Positions 1 through 5,618 of a DNA stretch of 6,008 nucleotides are shown here, one piece after another. This DNA comes from Holosporales bacterium (GTDB lineage Bacteria; Pseudomonadota; Alphaproteobacteria; RUG11792), in the NCBI GenBank assembly GCA_031257415.1, contig JAIROR010000099.1, positions 1 to 6,008 on the forward strand. The letters are read 5' to 3'. The position numbers and the translations under genes were made by a program. The notes under the pieces are model-generated. The model was not told the DNA's origin. It ran no database searches and worked only from the letters and a program-made list of their open reading frames with translations. The stretch's first letter is position 1. Each line of letters opens with the position of its first letter.

Positions 1-17
1 ATTCTAACAAAGAAAAG

Positions 18-32
18 TTAAAAAAAGGTTAA
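18..32. promoter_or_regulatory. CtrA-type palindrome, TTAA-N7-TTAA
   Basis: TTAA at 18-21 and TTAA at 29-32 are separated by exactly seven bases. This matches the full CtrA box known from Caulobacter and other alphaproteobacteria. It lies 81 bp from a second perfect site. No promoter elements can be assigned to it with confidence, and CtrA binding is inferred from the motif only. Confidence 0.5.
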
Positions 33-98
33 CACGCGGTCGTTTTTTCCAATTATTTTTGCGGCAGTTAAATTTTTCTGTGTAAAATAGGTGGTTTG

Positions 99-113
99 TT
101 AATAGTTTGTTAA
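99..113. promoter_or_regulatory. CtrA-type palindrome, TTAA-N7-TTAA
   Basis: TTAA at 99-102 and TTAA at 110-113 have exactly seven bases between them. The 15-mer is identical in 13 of 15 positions to the site at 4153-4167, including the right half GTTTGTTAA, which supports a shared binding function rather than chance AT-richness. It is about 180 bp upstream of the acs start, far for direct activation of acs from the TATAAT box near 251. It could serve a divergent gene to the left. Confidence 0.55.
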
Positions 114-152
114 GGAAGTTGGCAAAAACCAAGGGAAAGCAATAGTTCTCTG

Positions 153-193
153 AAATCGACCCAGGAGCCCGCTCCGGTTGCTTTCCATTCCAA
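153..193. repeat. Dispersed intergenic repeat, copy 1
   Basis: This 41-bp stretch matches 5384-5424 at 35 of 41 positions without gaps, in the same orientation. The core shared by both copies includes GCCCGCTC followed, one base later, by GGTTGCTT. Similarity fades within a few bases on either side. Both copies lie in non-coding DNA, which suggests a small dispersed repeat family or a shared functional site. I do not recognise the family. Confidence 0.6.
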
Positions 194-250
194 ATCCTTT
201 ATTGACTGGGTCTTTTCGATAATCTCTAGCCCAGTAAGGTCATTTTAGGG

Positions 251-291
251 TATAATAGCACAACACGGGTTGGTTTTGAAGGATCCAGGAA
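251..291 (+). promoter_or_regulatory. Probable acs -10 box and ribosome binding site
   Basis: A perfect TATAAT lies at 251-256, but no good -35 hexamer is found 16 to 18 bp upstream, so the promoter is only partly supported. AAGGA at 279-283 lies 8 nt before the ATG at 292, a good Shine-Dalgarno distance. The AGGA at 287-290 is too close to the ATG to be used for that start. Confidence 0.45.
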
Positions 292-2220
292 ATGGATTTA
301 TTGCATAAGGACGCGTGGCGAGATCTTGCCACATATAAGGAGTTGTATGAGTATTCGATAGAACATCCAGTTGAATACTGGGCTGCCCAGGCCGACAGGC
401 TGGCGTGGATCAAGCGGCCCGAGATTATTTATGATGGAAAGGCGTGGTTCGCGGATGGAATCGTGAATGCGTGTTATAACTGCGTTGACAGACATGCCAT
501 TGCGACTCCCGATAAGGATGCGATGATTTGGCAAAGCGGGAGTGATATAGGAGTTTCTGAAAAGTTTACTTTTAAGGAGCTTTTGAGGGAAGTCAGCAGG
601 TTTGCGAATGTCCTCAGGATGACTGGCCTGACCAGGAATGACTATGTAACAGTCCATATGCCGATGGTTCCTGAAGCCATATTTGCCTGTCTTGCGTGCG
701 CGAGGCTTGGAATTCCATATACTGTTGTATACACTGGGTTTTCTCCTCACTCCGTTGCCCTTCGCATGAACAATTGCAATTCGAGTTTCGTTATAACTTG
801 CGATGCCAATAGACGAGGAGAAAAGCTTATATCCCTGAAGGAAGGCCTAGACAATTTGCGAGAAATAGTTACTGACAGAAAAATCAGGGCTCTCATAATC
901 AAGAAACAAGGAATTGAGACGACCTGGGATGATTCACTTGACATAGACTATTACGAACTCGCCGCTGGGGTATCAACTGAGTGCCCGATAACTCCAGTGA
1001 TGTCAAATGATGATCTCTTCATATTATATACATCTGGTTCAACGGGGCAACCAAAAGGTATTCTTCATGGAACAGGTGGACTTTTGCTGTTCTCGTCTTT
1101 GACTCATAGATATTTCTTTAATATACGCGATGACTCCGTTTTTTGGTGTAGCGGAGATATAGGATGGATGGGAGGGCAAGCGTATTCACTTATCGCTCCT
1201 TTGTGCAATGGAACAACAACTGTTATATACGAAGGAATTCCGACGTATCCCTCTCCATCTATGTTTCCGATGATTATAGATAAACATAAGATATCTTCGT
1301 TTAATACTGCTCCGACTGCAATAAGGGCAATGATGAGTTATCCAAAAGAAAAGGTTTTTGAAGGAACATCGATGGATTCGCTTATGAATATTGGAGTCTT
1401 CGGAGAGGTTATAAACAAGGACGCATGGGAATGGTATTTCGAAGAATTTGGAAAAGGAAGATGTCCGATAGTGAATATGTGGGGGCAAACGGAGATAGGA
1501 GGAGTGAACATATCGCCTCTCTGTAACATGGATGATATGAAGACATATGGTCATGTTGGGCGTCCTTTTTTCGGCAACAAGATCTTTATTGATTCGGAAG
1601 CAGTTGGGCCGAATGAGCAGGGAGCTATGTTTATGGAGATTTCATCTCCTGGTATGCTCAAAGGGGTTTTTGGCGAGGCAGATATGAATCAATACTATTC
1701 GAAAATTGAAGGAATGTATTGGGCTGGCGATGAAGCTTATTATGACGATAAGGGTTTTTTTTGGATAACTGGGCGCATAGACGATGTTCTTAATGTTTCT
1801 GGCCATAGGGTCAGCCCCCTTGAGATTGAAAATGTATTAATAAGTGACGAGGCAGTACTTGAAGCTTCGATTGTTGGATATCCCCATGCCATAAAGGGCG
1901 AAGGAATATACGCGTTTGTTGTTCTTAAGAAAGGAAATATTAGTGAAGCAGAAAAACAAGAAATAAGAAAGCGCCTGATAGATAAGGTGAAAACAATAAT
2001 AAGCCCAATTACTAAGCCAGATATAGTAACGTTTGTTAAAGATCTTCCGAAGACTCGCTCCGGCAAAATCATGAAGAGGATTCTCCGAAAGGTGGCGGCG
2101 GAGATTTTTGACAATATCGGAGATATTACGGCTCTTCAGAATCCAGAGTGCATTCCGTGGCTTATAGAGGGAGTGACTGGAGTCAGGGCACTAGACGAGC
2201 CAGAACTGAAGATTGCGTAA
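292..2220 (+). CDS. acs: Acetyl-CoA synthetase family acyl-CoA synthetase (AMP-forming)
   Basis: This 642-residue protein has the usual length and full architecture of Acs, a cytosolic ANL-superfamily enzyme that activates a short carboxylic acid with ATP through an acyl-adenylate and passes it to CoA. Visible in order are an Acs-type N-terminal cap (about 15-70), the phosphate-binding loop YTSGSTGQPKG (246-256), the APTAIRA segment (340-346), MWGQTEIGG (396-404), WITGRIDDVLNVSGHR (491-506) with the domain hinge, and PKTRSGK (586-592), whose Lys592 matches the adenylation lysine that protein acetylation silences in Salmonella Acs. Four residues expected to line the acetate pocket differ: by motif alignment, Salmonella Val310, Thr311, Val386 and Trp414 correspond to Met293, Gly294, Phe370 and Gly398. 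The Trp to Gly change should enlarge the pocket, so the true substrate may be longer than acetate. The ATG at 292 is supported by AAGGA 8 nt upstream. It is the first gene of an operon with dnaX and lolD. Confidence 0.88.
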   Translation: MDLLHKDAWRDLATYKELYEYSIEHPVEYWAAQADRLAWIKRPEIIYDGKAWFADGIVNACYNCVDRHAIATPDKDAMIWQSGSDIGVSEKFTFKELLREVSRFANVLRMTGLTRNDYVTVHMPMVPEAIFACLACARLGIPYTVVYTGFSPHSVALRMNNCNSSFVITCDANRRGEKLISLKEGLDNLREIVTDRKIRALIIKKQGIETTWDDSLDIDYYELAAGVSTECPITPVMSNDDLFILYTSGSTGQPKGILHGTGGLLLFSSLTHRYFFNIRDDSVFWCSGDIGWMGGQAYSLIAPLCNGTTTVIYEGIPTYPSPSMFPMIIDKHKISSFNTAPTAIRAMMSYPKEKVFEGTSMDSLMNIGVFGEVINKDAWEWYFEEFGKGRCPIVNMWGQTEIGGVNISPLCNMDDMKTYGHVGRPFFGNKIFIDSEAVGPNEQGAMFMEISSPGMLKGVFGEADMNQYYSKIEGMYWAGDEAYYDDKGFFWITGRIDDVLNVSGHRVSPLEIENVLISDEAVLEASIVGYPHAIKGEGIYAFVVLKKGNISEAEKQEIRKRLIDKVKTIISPITKPDIVTFVKDLPKTRSGKIMKRILRKVAAEIFDNIGDITALQNPECIPWLIEGVTGVRALDEPELKIA

Positions 2221-2239
2221 TATTTTTGGGTTATTAGGC

Positions 2240-3454
2240 ATGGCAGATAGGTATATTGTTCTTAGTCGCAAATACAGACCCAAAAGACTTGAAGATCTTA
2301 TAGGGCAGAGTGTTTTATATGAAACTATCAAAAAAGGCATTGACAGCAACAGGATACCTCATGCTTTTATATTTCATGGAATCAGGGGAATAGGCAAAAC
2401 TACGGTTGCCAGGATAATAGCAAGGTGTTTGAACTGCAAGCAGGGAATAACCAGTTCCCCCTGCGGAACTTGTGGTTCGTGCCTTGCTATGGATAATGAC
2501 AATCATCTTGATGTAATGGAAATAGATGCAGCCAGTAGGACAGGTGTTGATGATATCAGGGAGATTATAGATTCATCTCAATACATGCCAGTTATCGGTA
2601 GATTTAAGATCTTCATAATAGATGAAGTCCATATGCTTTCAAAGAGCGCTTTCAATGCCCTTTTGAAAACACTGGAGGAACCCCCAGCGCATGTTAAGTT
2701 TATTTTTGCAACAACGGAAGTGCAGAAAGTGCCTGATACTGTTCTTTCGAGGTGCCTGGAATTCAATTTAAAACCTGTATCAACGGAGGTTATTGCCAAT
2801 CATGTTAAGAAAATAGCAAGTTGCGAAGGAATAGGCATTGAAAACGATTCAGCTCAGCTCATTGCGACAGAAGCGGAGGGTTCAGTCAGAGATTCATTGT
2901 CAATTCTCGAGCAGGCAATAGTATTATCGATAGAGACCAAGATAATTACAAAAGATACAGTCATCTCTATGCTTGGTGGAGCAAAGAATTCGGATATAGA
3001 AGAATTGCTCGGACTTATCCTTTCAGGGAATACACGCGCCTCACTGATCAAATCAGTTGCAATCCTCGAAGAAGGAGCAGATCCATATGTTATTTATAAA
3101 AACATCCAAGAGAAATTGTATAGAATAATAGTCAGAAAAGCAGCGGACAAAAACTCAATTAATTATAATTTGTCCAACCTTCTATACATATGGCAAATAC
3201 TTTTGCAGCAGTTTGGCAATATAAAGAATTCGTCGCATCCAGAGCAAGTATTGAATGTTGCTATCATTATTATAGCGTATACATCTTCGTTTCCATCGAT
3301 AGAAAGCTTGATGATCCAAGAAAAGAAAGATGAGAGAAATCCCTGCAAGGAGGCGATTGCCAGCGACGTCTCCGAGCTTATAGACAATAAAAGCAAACTT
3401 ATCGATAATATTTTGAAACGATTCCCGGGTTCAATTGTTTCAGAGATAGAATAA
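2240..3454 (+). CDS. dnaX: DNA polymerase III subunit gamma/tau, short form
   Basis: DnaX is the ATPase motor of the clamp loader that places the beta sliding clamp on DNA. In this 404-residue reading I see the N-terminal YIVLSRKYRPK signature (5-15), Walker A GIRGIGKT (47-54), a zinc module with Cys66, Cys75, Cys78 and Cys81, Walker B with Asp128-Glu129 followed by VHML, the sensor-1 region ATTE (157-160), the SRC arginine-finger motif (170-172) and the sensor-2 Arg217 in GSVRDSLS. The collar domain III follows to about 350. The protein then ends after a short linker, so it is close to E. coli gamma (431 aa) and lacks most of the tau-specific domains IV and V. The last residues, with RFPGSIV, resemble the far C-terminus of some alphaproteobacterial DnaX proteins, which suggests internal shortening (recollection, unverified). 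I chose ATG 2240 because the family signature begins just after it. A TTG at 2213 would extend the frame by 9 residues and overlap acs by 8 nt. Confidence 0.93.
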   Translation: MADRYIVLSRKYRPKRLEDLIGQSVLYETIKKGIDSNRIPHAFIFHGIRGIGKTTVARIIARCLNCKQGITSSPCGTCGSCLAMDNDNHLDVMEIDAASRTGVDDIREIIDSSQYMPVIGRFKIFIIDEVHMLSKSAFNALLKTLEEPPAHVKFIFATTEVQKVPDTVLSRCLEFNLKPVSTEVIANHVKKIASCEGIGIENDSAQLIATEAEGSVRDSLSILEQAIVLSIETKIITKDTVISMLGGAKNSDIEELLGLILSGNTRASLIKSVAILEEGADPYVIYKNIQEKLYRIIVRKAADKNSINYNLSNLLYIWQILLQQFGNIKNSSHPEQVLNVAIIIIAYTSSFPSIESLMIQEKKDERNPCKEAIASDVSELIDNKSKLIDNILKRFPGSIVSEIE

Positions 3455-3508
3455 AATGCTCCAAGATCCCCAGAATTCAATTGTTTCAGAGATAGAATAA
3501 AATGCTCC
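3430..3508 (+). repeat. Tandem duplication of the dnaX-lolD junction
   Basis: A 33-bp segment at 3430-3462 recurs exactly at 3476-3508, giving a 46-bp period. Copy 1 holds the last dnaX codons, its TAA stop, and an ATG one base later. Copy 2 carries the same bases and supplies the lolD start. The 13 bp between the copies only loosely resemble the 13 bp before copy 1. The event has therefore copied a stop-start junction while keeping both flanking genes intact. Confidence 0.95.
3456..3500 (+). CDS. 14-codon mini-ORF created by the junction duplication
   Basis: The frame reads MLQDPQNSIVSEIE and stops with TAA. Its first two residues match the start of LolD and its last seven (SIVSEIE) match the end of DnaX, because it lies between the two copies of the 33-bp repeat. 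It begins one base after the dnaX stop and ends one base before the lolD start (TAA-A-ATG at both junctions). A ribosome could therefore re-initiate here and then again at lolD. Both starts have only a weak purine-rich AGAG 10 nt upstream. It is probably a by-product of the duplication or a translational-coupling relay rather than a functional peptide. Confidence 0.3.
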   Translation: MLQDPQNSIVSEIE

Positions 3509-4167
3509 CTGTTCTTGAGCTATTACACGTATACAAGAGCTTTGCTGGAGTCGATGTCCTAGTGGATATTAATCTCCAAATTAAAAAGGGAGAGAGCATA
3601 GCCCTTGTAGGAGAAAGTGGATCGGGCAAAACAACCCTTCTCCAAGTTGCTGCTCTTCTTGAAAAACACGATAAAGGCAGCGTACTCATAAATAACACTT
3701 TGACCAACAATATGAACGAATCGAATAAAACATTGATTAGAAAGAAGAATATAGGATTCATTTATCAGTTTCATAATCTATTGCCGGAATTTACGAGTCT
3801 TGAAAATGTAATGATTCCCCTCATGATAAACGGCGAAAGCAAAGGCCGCGCAAGGGAAAAGGCCGAGGACCTGATTATATCGGTTGGGCTTGAGCATAGA
3901 AAAGATCAATATCCAAAAAAATTATCTGGCGGAGAACAACAGAGAGTAGCGATAGCCCGCGCCCTTGCTCTTTCTCCAAACATAATAATCGCCGATGAAC
4001 CAACGGGCAACCTTGATAACACAACCTCCAGCAAAGTTTTCAACCTATTCGTTGAAATGATAAATAAAAACGGTATGTCTTTATTGATGGCGACTCATAA
4101 TCTGGAGTTTGCCGACAAGTTGGCAAAAAAAATCCTAATTAAAAATGGATCGTTAACTGTTTGTTAA
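3502..4167 (+). CDS. lolD: Lipoprotein-releasing system ATP-binding protein LolD
   Basis: This 221-residue ABC ATPase has the normal LolD length. LolD works at the cytoplasmic face of the inner membrane with LolC/LolE and drives release of outer-membrane lipoproteins to LolA. Visible motifs are Walker A GESGSGKTT (37-45), the Q-loop with Gln89, signature LSGGEQQRVA (141-150), Walker B IIIADEPTGNLD (161-172) and the H-loop His199. The stretch YQFHNLLPEFTSLENV (88-103) after the Q-loop is characteristic of LolD and separates it from MacB- or FtsE-type relatives. The start is one base after the mini-ORF stop and 47 nt after the dnaX stop, so translation is probably coupled. No lolC, lolE or lolA is present in the window, so the membrane partner must be encoded elsewhere, as is common in Rickettsiales-type genomes. 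The last codons overlap a CtrA-type palindrome. No rho-independent terminator is evident after the stop. Confidence 0.92.
   Translation: MLPVLELLHVYKSFAGVDVLVDINLQIKKGESIALVGESGSGKTTLLQVAALLEKHDKGSVLINNTLTNNMNESNKTLIRKKNIGFIYQFHNLLPEFTSLENVMIPLMINGESKGRAREKAEDLIISVGLEHRKDQYPKKLSGGEQQRVAIARALALSPNIIIADEPTGNLDNTTSSKVFNLFVEMINKNGMSLLMATHNLEFADKLAKKILIKNGSLTVC
4153..4167. promoter_or_regulatory. CtrA-type palindrome at the lolD end, upstream of the repeat-protein gene
   Basis: TTAA at 4153-4156 and TTAA at 4164-4167 are exactly seven bases apart. The site sits over the last codons and stop of lolD, 50 bp before the next start codon, and overlaps the -35 hexamer of the promoter proposed there. 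That is the position of activating CtrA boxes at several Caulobacter promoters. It differs from the site at 99-113 at only two of 15 bases. Confidence 0.6.
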
Positions 4168-4189
4168 TAATTAAATAGTAGAATAGAAT
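4161..4189 (+). promoter_or_regulatory. Probable promoter of the tandem-repeat protein gene
   Basis: TTGTTA at 4161-4166 (4 of 6 to TTGACA) and TAGAAT at 4184-4189 (5 of 6 to TATAAT) are separated by the optimal 17 bp. Transcription would start near 4196, leaving a leader of about 20 nt with the ribosome binding site. An overlapping TAGAAT at 4179-4184 is spaced less well. Confidence 0.5.
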
Positions 4190-4206
4190 TAAGTTTGATT
4201 TTTTAC

Positions 4207-4210
4207 GAGG
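4207..4210 (+). promoter_or_regulatory. Ribosome binding site that decides the start at 4218
   Basis: GAGG lies 7 nt before the ATG at 4218. The ATG at 4214 is in another frame and too close to the GAGG. The 4218 start also places a clean signal peptide at the N-terminus. Confidence 0.75.
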
Positions 4211-4217
4211 CCTATGT

Positions 4218-5294
4218 ATGGTTAGAATTGCAACTTTGTTTTTGTTATTATGCTTGACTGCTTCTTCTTTTTCATATCCATATAGCTCACCATCATCATC
4301 ATTTGGTAGAAGATCGTCCTCTTCATATAGCTCACCATCATCATCATTTGGCAGAAGATCGCCCTCTCCATATAGCTCGCCATCATCATCATTTGGCAGA
4401 AGATCGTCCTCTCCATATAGCTCACCATCATCATTTGGCAGAAGACCATCCGGCTCGAACCAGGGCAATCTATTTTCTAGAAGACCGTCCGGCTCGAACC
4501 AGGGCAATCTATTTTCTAGAAGACCATCCGGCTCGAACCAGGGCGGTCTATTTTCTAGAATGGGATCGTCTTTGGGCCTTAATAGAGGCTCCAACCATGA
4601 TGAATCTGGAATTTCCCCTGCTGAAGAATTTGGAAATGATGCGCTCAAAGAAGCCACCAATACTACTCAAGGGGTAATTGAGCTACTTGGTAAGGGACTG
4701 GCCAATATTATAACATCAGCAACAAAGACTGCTCAAAAGAGAGTAGGGCTGGACTATCGCGATGCACTGCAGAAAAAGAAAGAAAAAAGACGAAAGAAAG
4801 CCGAAAAAGAAGCAAGAGCAAGGGGAAAAGCTGCCAAACCAGGGGCAAACCTAAAAGGCTCCCCCCCAATGGTAAAGAAAAAAACCACTAGCCGAAATGC
4901 TGGCCTAAGAAGAGGCTCCACCTTGAACAGAGGCTCTACTTTAAACAGAGGCTCTACTTTAAACAGAGGCTCCACTTTAAACAGAGGCTCCACCTTGAAC
5001 AGAGGCTCCACCTTGAACAGAGGTTCCACCTTGAACAGAGGCTCTACTCTAGGTAGAGGGGGGCAGTCTAATGCATACCGCTCTAGTAATCCATACGGCG
5101 GCACCTACGCTGGGCGCGCGACTCCTTATTCGATGGGTAGCAGGAGCTCCAACACGTATGGCAGTTCTTCTCAAAACGCAAGTCGAAACAACAGCGGATA
5201 CCCCAGTCGAAATAACAGCGGATACCCCAGTCGAAATAGCAGCGGATACCCCAGTCCAACATACTCTGGAAGCGCAAGATCTCCTTGGAGGTAG
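4218..5294 (+). CDS. Exported basic tandem-repeat protein, function unknown
   Basis: I do not recognise this 358-residue protein. It begins with a probable Sec signal peptide: Arg3, a hydrophobic core at about 4-13, and a likely signal peptidase I site near Ser17 to Ser19. Cys12 lacks a canonical lipobox. The mature part has four separate repeat families: a 15-residue unit (22-76), a 13-residue unit (76-114), eight 6-residue units (232-279) and three 8-residue units (322-345). Between them, 133-205 looks helical and ends in a lysine/arginine-rich stretch (186-205, including KKKEKRRKK). The protein is rich in Ser, Arg, Gly, Asn and Tyr, poor in acidic residues outside the centre, and probably largely disordered. 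Repeat-rich secreted proteins are known in Anaplasmataceae, but many of those are acidic, so this basic protein is not an obvious match. A surface or matrix protein, or a host-directed effector that binds nucleic acid or membranes, are possibilities (inference). Its own promoter and a CtrA-type box precede it. Confidence 0.85.
   Translation: MVRIATLFLLLCLTASSFSYPYSSPSSSFGRRSSSSYSSPSSSFGRRSPSPYSSPSSSFGRRSSSPYSSPSSFGRRPSGSNQGNLFSRRPSGSNQGNLFSRRPSGSNQGGLFSRMGSSLGLNRGSNHDESGISPAEEFGNDALKEATNTTQGVIELLGKGLANIITSATKTAQKRVGLDYRDALQKKKEKRRKKAEKEARARGKAAKPGANLKGSPPMVKKKTTSRNAGLRRGSTLNRGSTLNRGSTLNRGSTLNRGSTLNRGSTLNRGSTLNRGSTLGRGGQSNAYRSSNPYGGTYAGRATPYSMGSRSSNTYGSSSQNASRNNSGYPSRNNSGYPSRNSSGYPSPTYSGSARSPWR
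4281..4445 (+). repeat. 45-bp tandem repeat, 3.7 units, coding
   Basis: The unit encodes YSSPSSSFGRRSSSP with small changes at its end. Three full units (residues 22-36, 37-51, 52-66) are followed by a partial unit lacking one serine codon (67-76). The DNA is highly similar between units, including a CATCATCATC run, which points to recent expansion by slippage or recombination. Confidence 0.95.
4443..4559 (+). repeat. 39-bp tandem repeat, 3 units, coding
   Basis: The unit encodes RPSGSNQGNLFSR (residues 76-88, 89-101 and 102-114), with Gly for Asn in the third copy. The units differ by only a few bases. The array follows the 45-bp array directly, sharing an arginine codon with it, so the junction between the two families is seamless. 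Confidence 0.95.
4911..5054 (+). repeat. 18-bp tandem repeat, 8 units, coding
   Basis: Seven RGSTLN units and a final RGSTLG span residues 232-279. Changes between units are almost all silent (TCC/TCT, ACC/ACT, TTG/TTA, GGC/GGT). The amino acid repeat is therefore kept while the DNA drifts, which suggests selection for the peptide sequence. Confidence 0.97.
5181..5252 (+). repeat. 24-bp tandem repeat, 3 units, coding
   Basis: Three SRNNSGYP units (third one SRNSSGYP) occupy residues 322-345, followed by a related partial SP-TYSGS. The units are nearly identical in DNA. This array is 13 residues from the C-terminus, which ends SARSPWR. Confidence 0.95.
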
Positions 5295-5383
5295 CAGATC
5301 TCAGTTATAAAGATAATAGACAATAACATAAGGATCATGAGGATTTGGAATACTCCGAGTTTCGCGAAGAAAAGGACCTTATA

Positions 5384-5424
5384 AAATCGATCCAGGTGCC
5401 CGCTCTGGTTGCTTCCATTTCCAA
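5384..5424. repeat. Dispersed intergenic repeat, copy 2
   Basis: This segment matches 153-193 at 35 of 41 positions in the same orientation. It lies 90 bp after the repeat-protein stop and just before an 11-bp tandem repeat. Both copies keep CGCTC-N-GGTTGCTT, the strongest shared core. Confidence 0.6.
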
Positions 5425-5436
5425 TTTTTTTCGCAT

Positions 5437-5480
5437 GGGATAAAGATGGGACAAAGATGGGACAAAGATGGGACAAAAAA
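5437..5480 (+). repeat. 11-bp tandem repeat, four units
   Basis: The unit GGGACAAAGAT occurs at 5448-5458 and 5459-5469, with variants GGGATAAAGAT at 5437-5447 and GGGACAAAAAA at 5470-5480. The period is close to one helical turn. No function can be assigned. Confidence 0.9.
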
Positions 5481-5618
5481 AGTTCTTGCATAAAAACGAA
5501 AAACATGTTATCCTATCATTAGCACCTGGTCTCTGCAGGATCCGTGGGTGTTGTGGTATGGCCTGTGGTAAGTCTATCATTGGCTGTGTGCTGTTCTGTC
5601 TGTGCCATATTGCACAAG

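Larger units (their letters stand above)
1..291. other. Non-coding leader upstream of acs
   Basis: No open frame of useful length or recognisable gene end is visible here. The stretch is AT-rich on its left side and contains two perfect TTAA-N7-TTAA palindromes, a 41-bp dispersed repeat also found near 5.4 kb, a TATAAT hexamer and the acs ribosome binding site. Reading leftwards from the palindrome at 99-113, a weak minus-strand promoter can be drawn (TTAACA from 113 to 108, TATTTT from 89 to 84, 18-bp spacer), so the leader may be shared with a divergent gene outside the window. That last point is inference. Confidence 0.6.

Noticed and set aside
153..193. The dispersed repeat as a tRNA fragment
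   Set aside because: No cloverleaf, anticodon arm or T-loop sequence could be drawn around either copy.
202..223. TTGACT with GATAAT as a promoter for acs
   Set aside because: The two hexamers are only 10 bp apart, too close for a sigma-70-type promoter.
2320..2340. A-rich run in dnaX as a programmed frameshift site
   Set aside because: The run lies near the start of the gene, not after domain III where the E. coli gamma/tau frameshift occurs, and the downstream frame is intact without any shift.
4303..4677. A histidine-rich frame on the + strand overlapping the repeat-protein gene
   Set aside because: It arises from the CATCATCATC runs read in another frame. Repeats whose length is a multiple of three keep all frames open. 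It has no signal peptide, and the main frame has a ribosome binding site and signal peptide.
4139..5104. Long minus-strand open frames opposite the repeat-protein gene
   Set aside because: They are antisense shadows of the same repeats, with no ribosome binding sites or protein features of their own.
5513..5584. CTATCATT-A/G-GC repeated at 5513 and 5574, a 61-bp offset equal to one period of the array
   Set aside because: Only 11 bases match and the sequence between does not align, so an older copy of the array cannot be supported.
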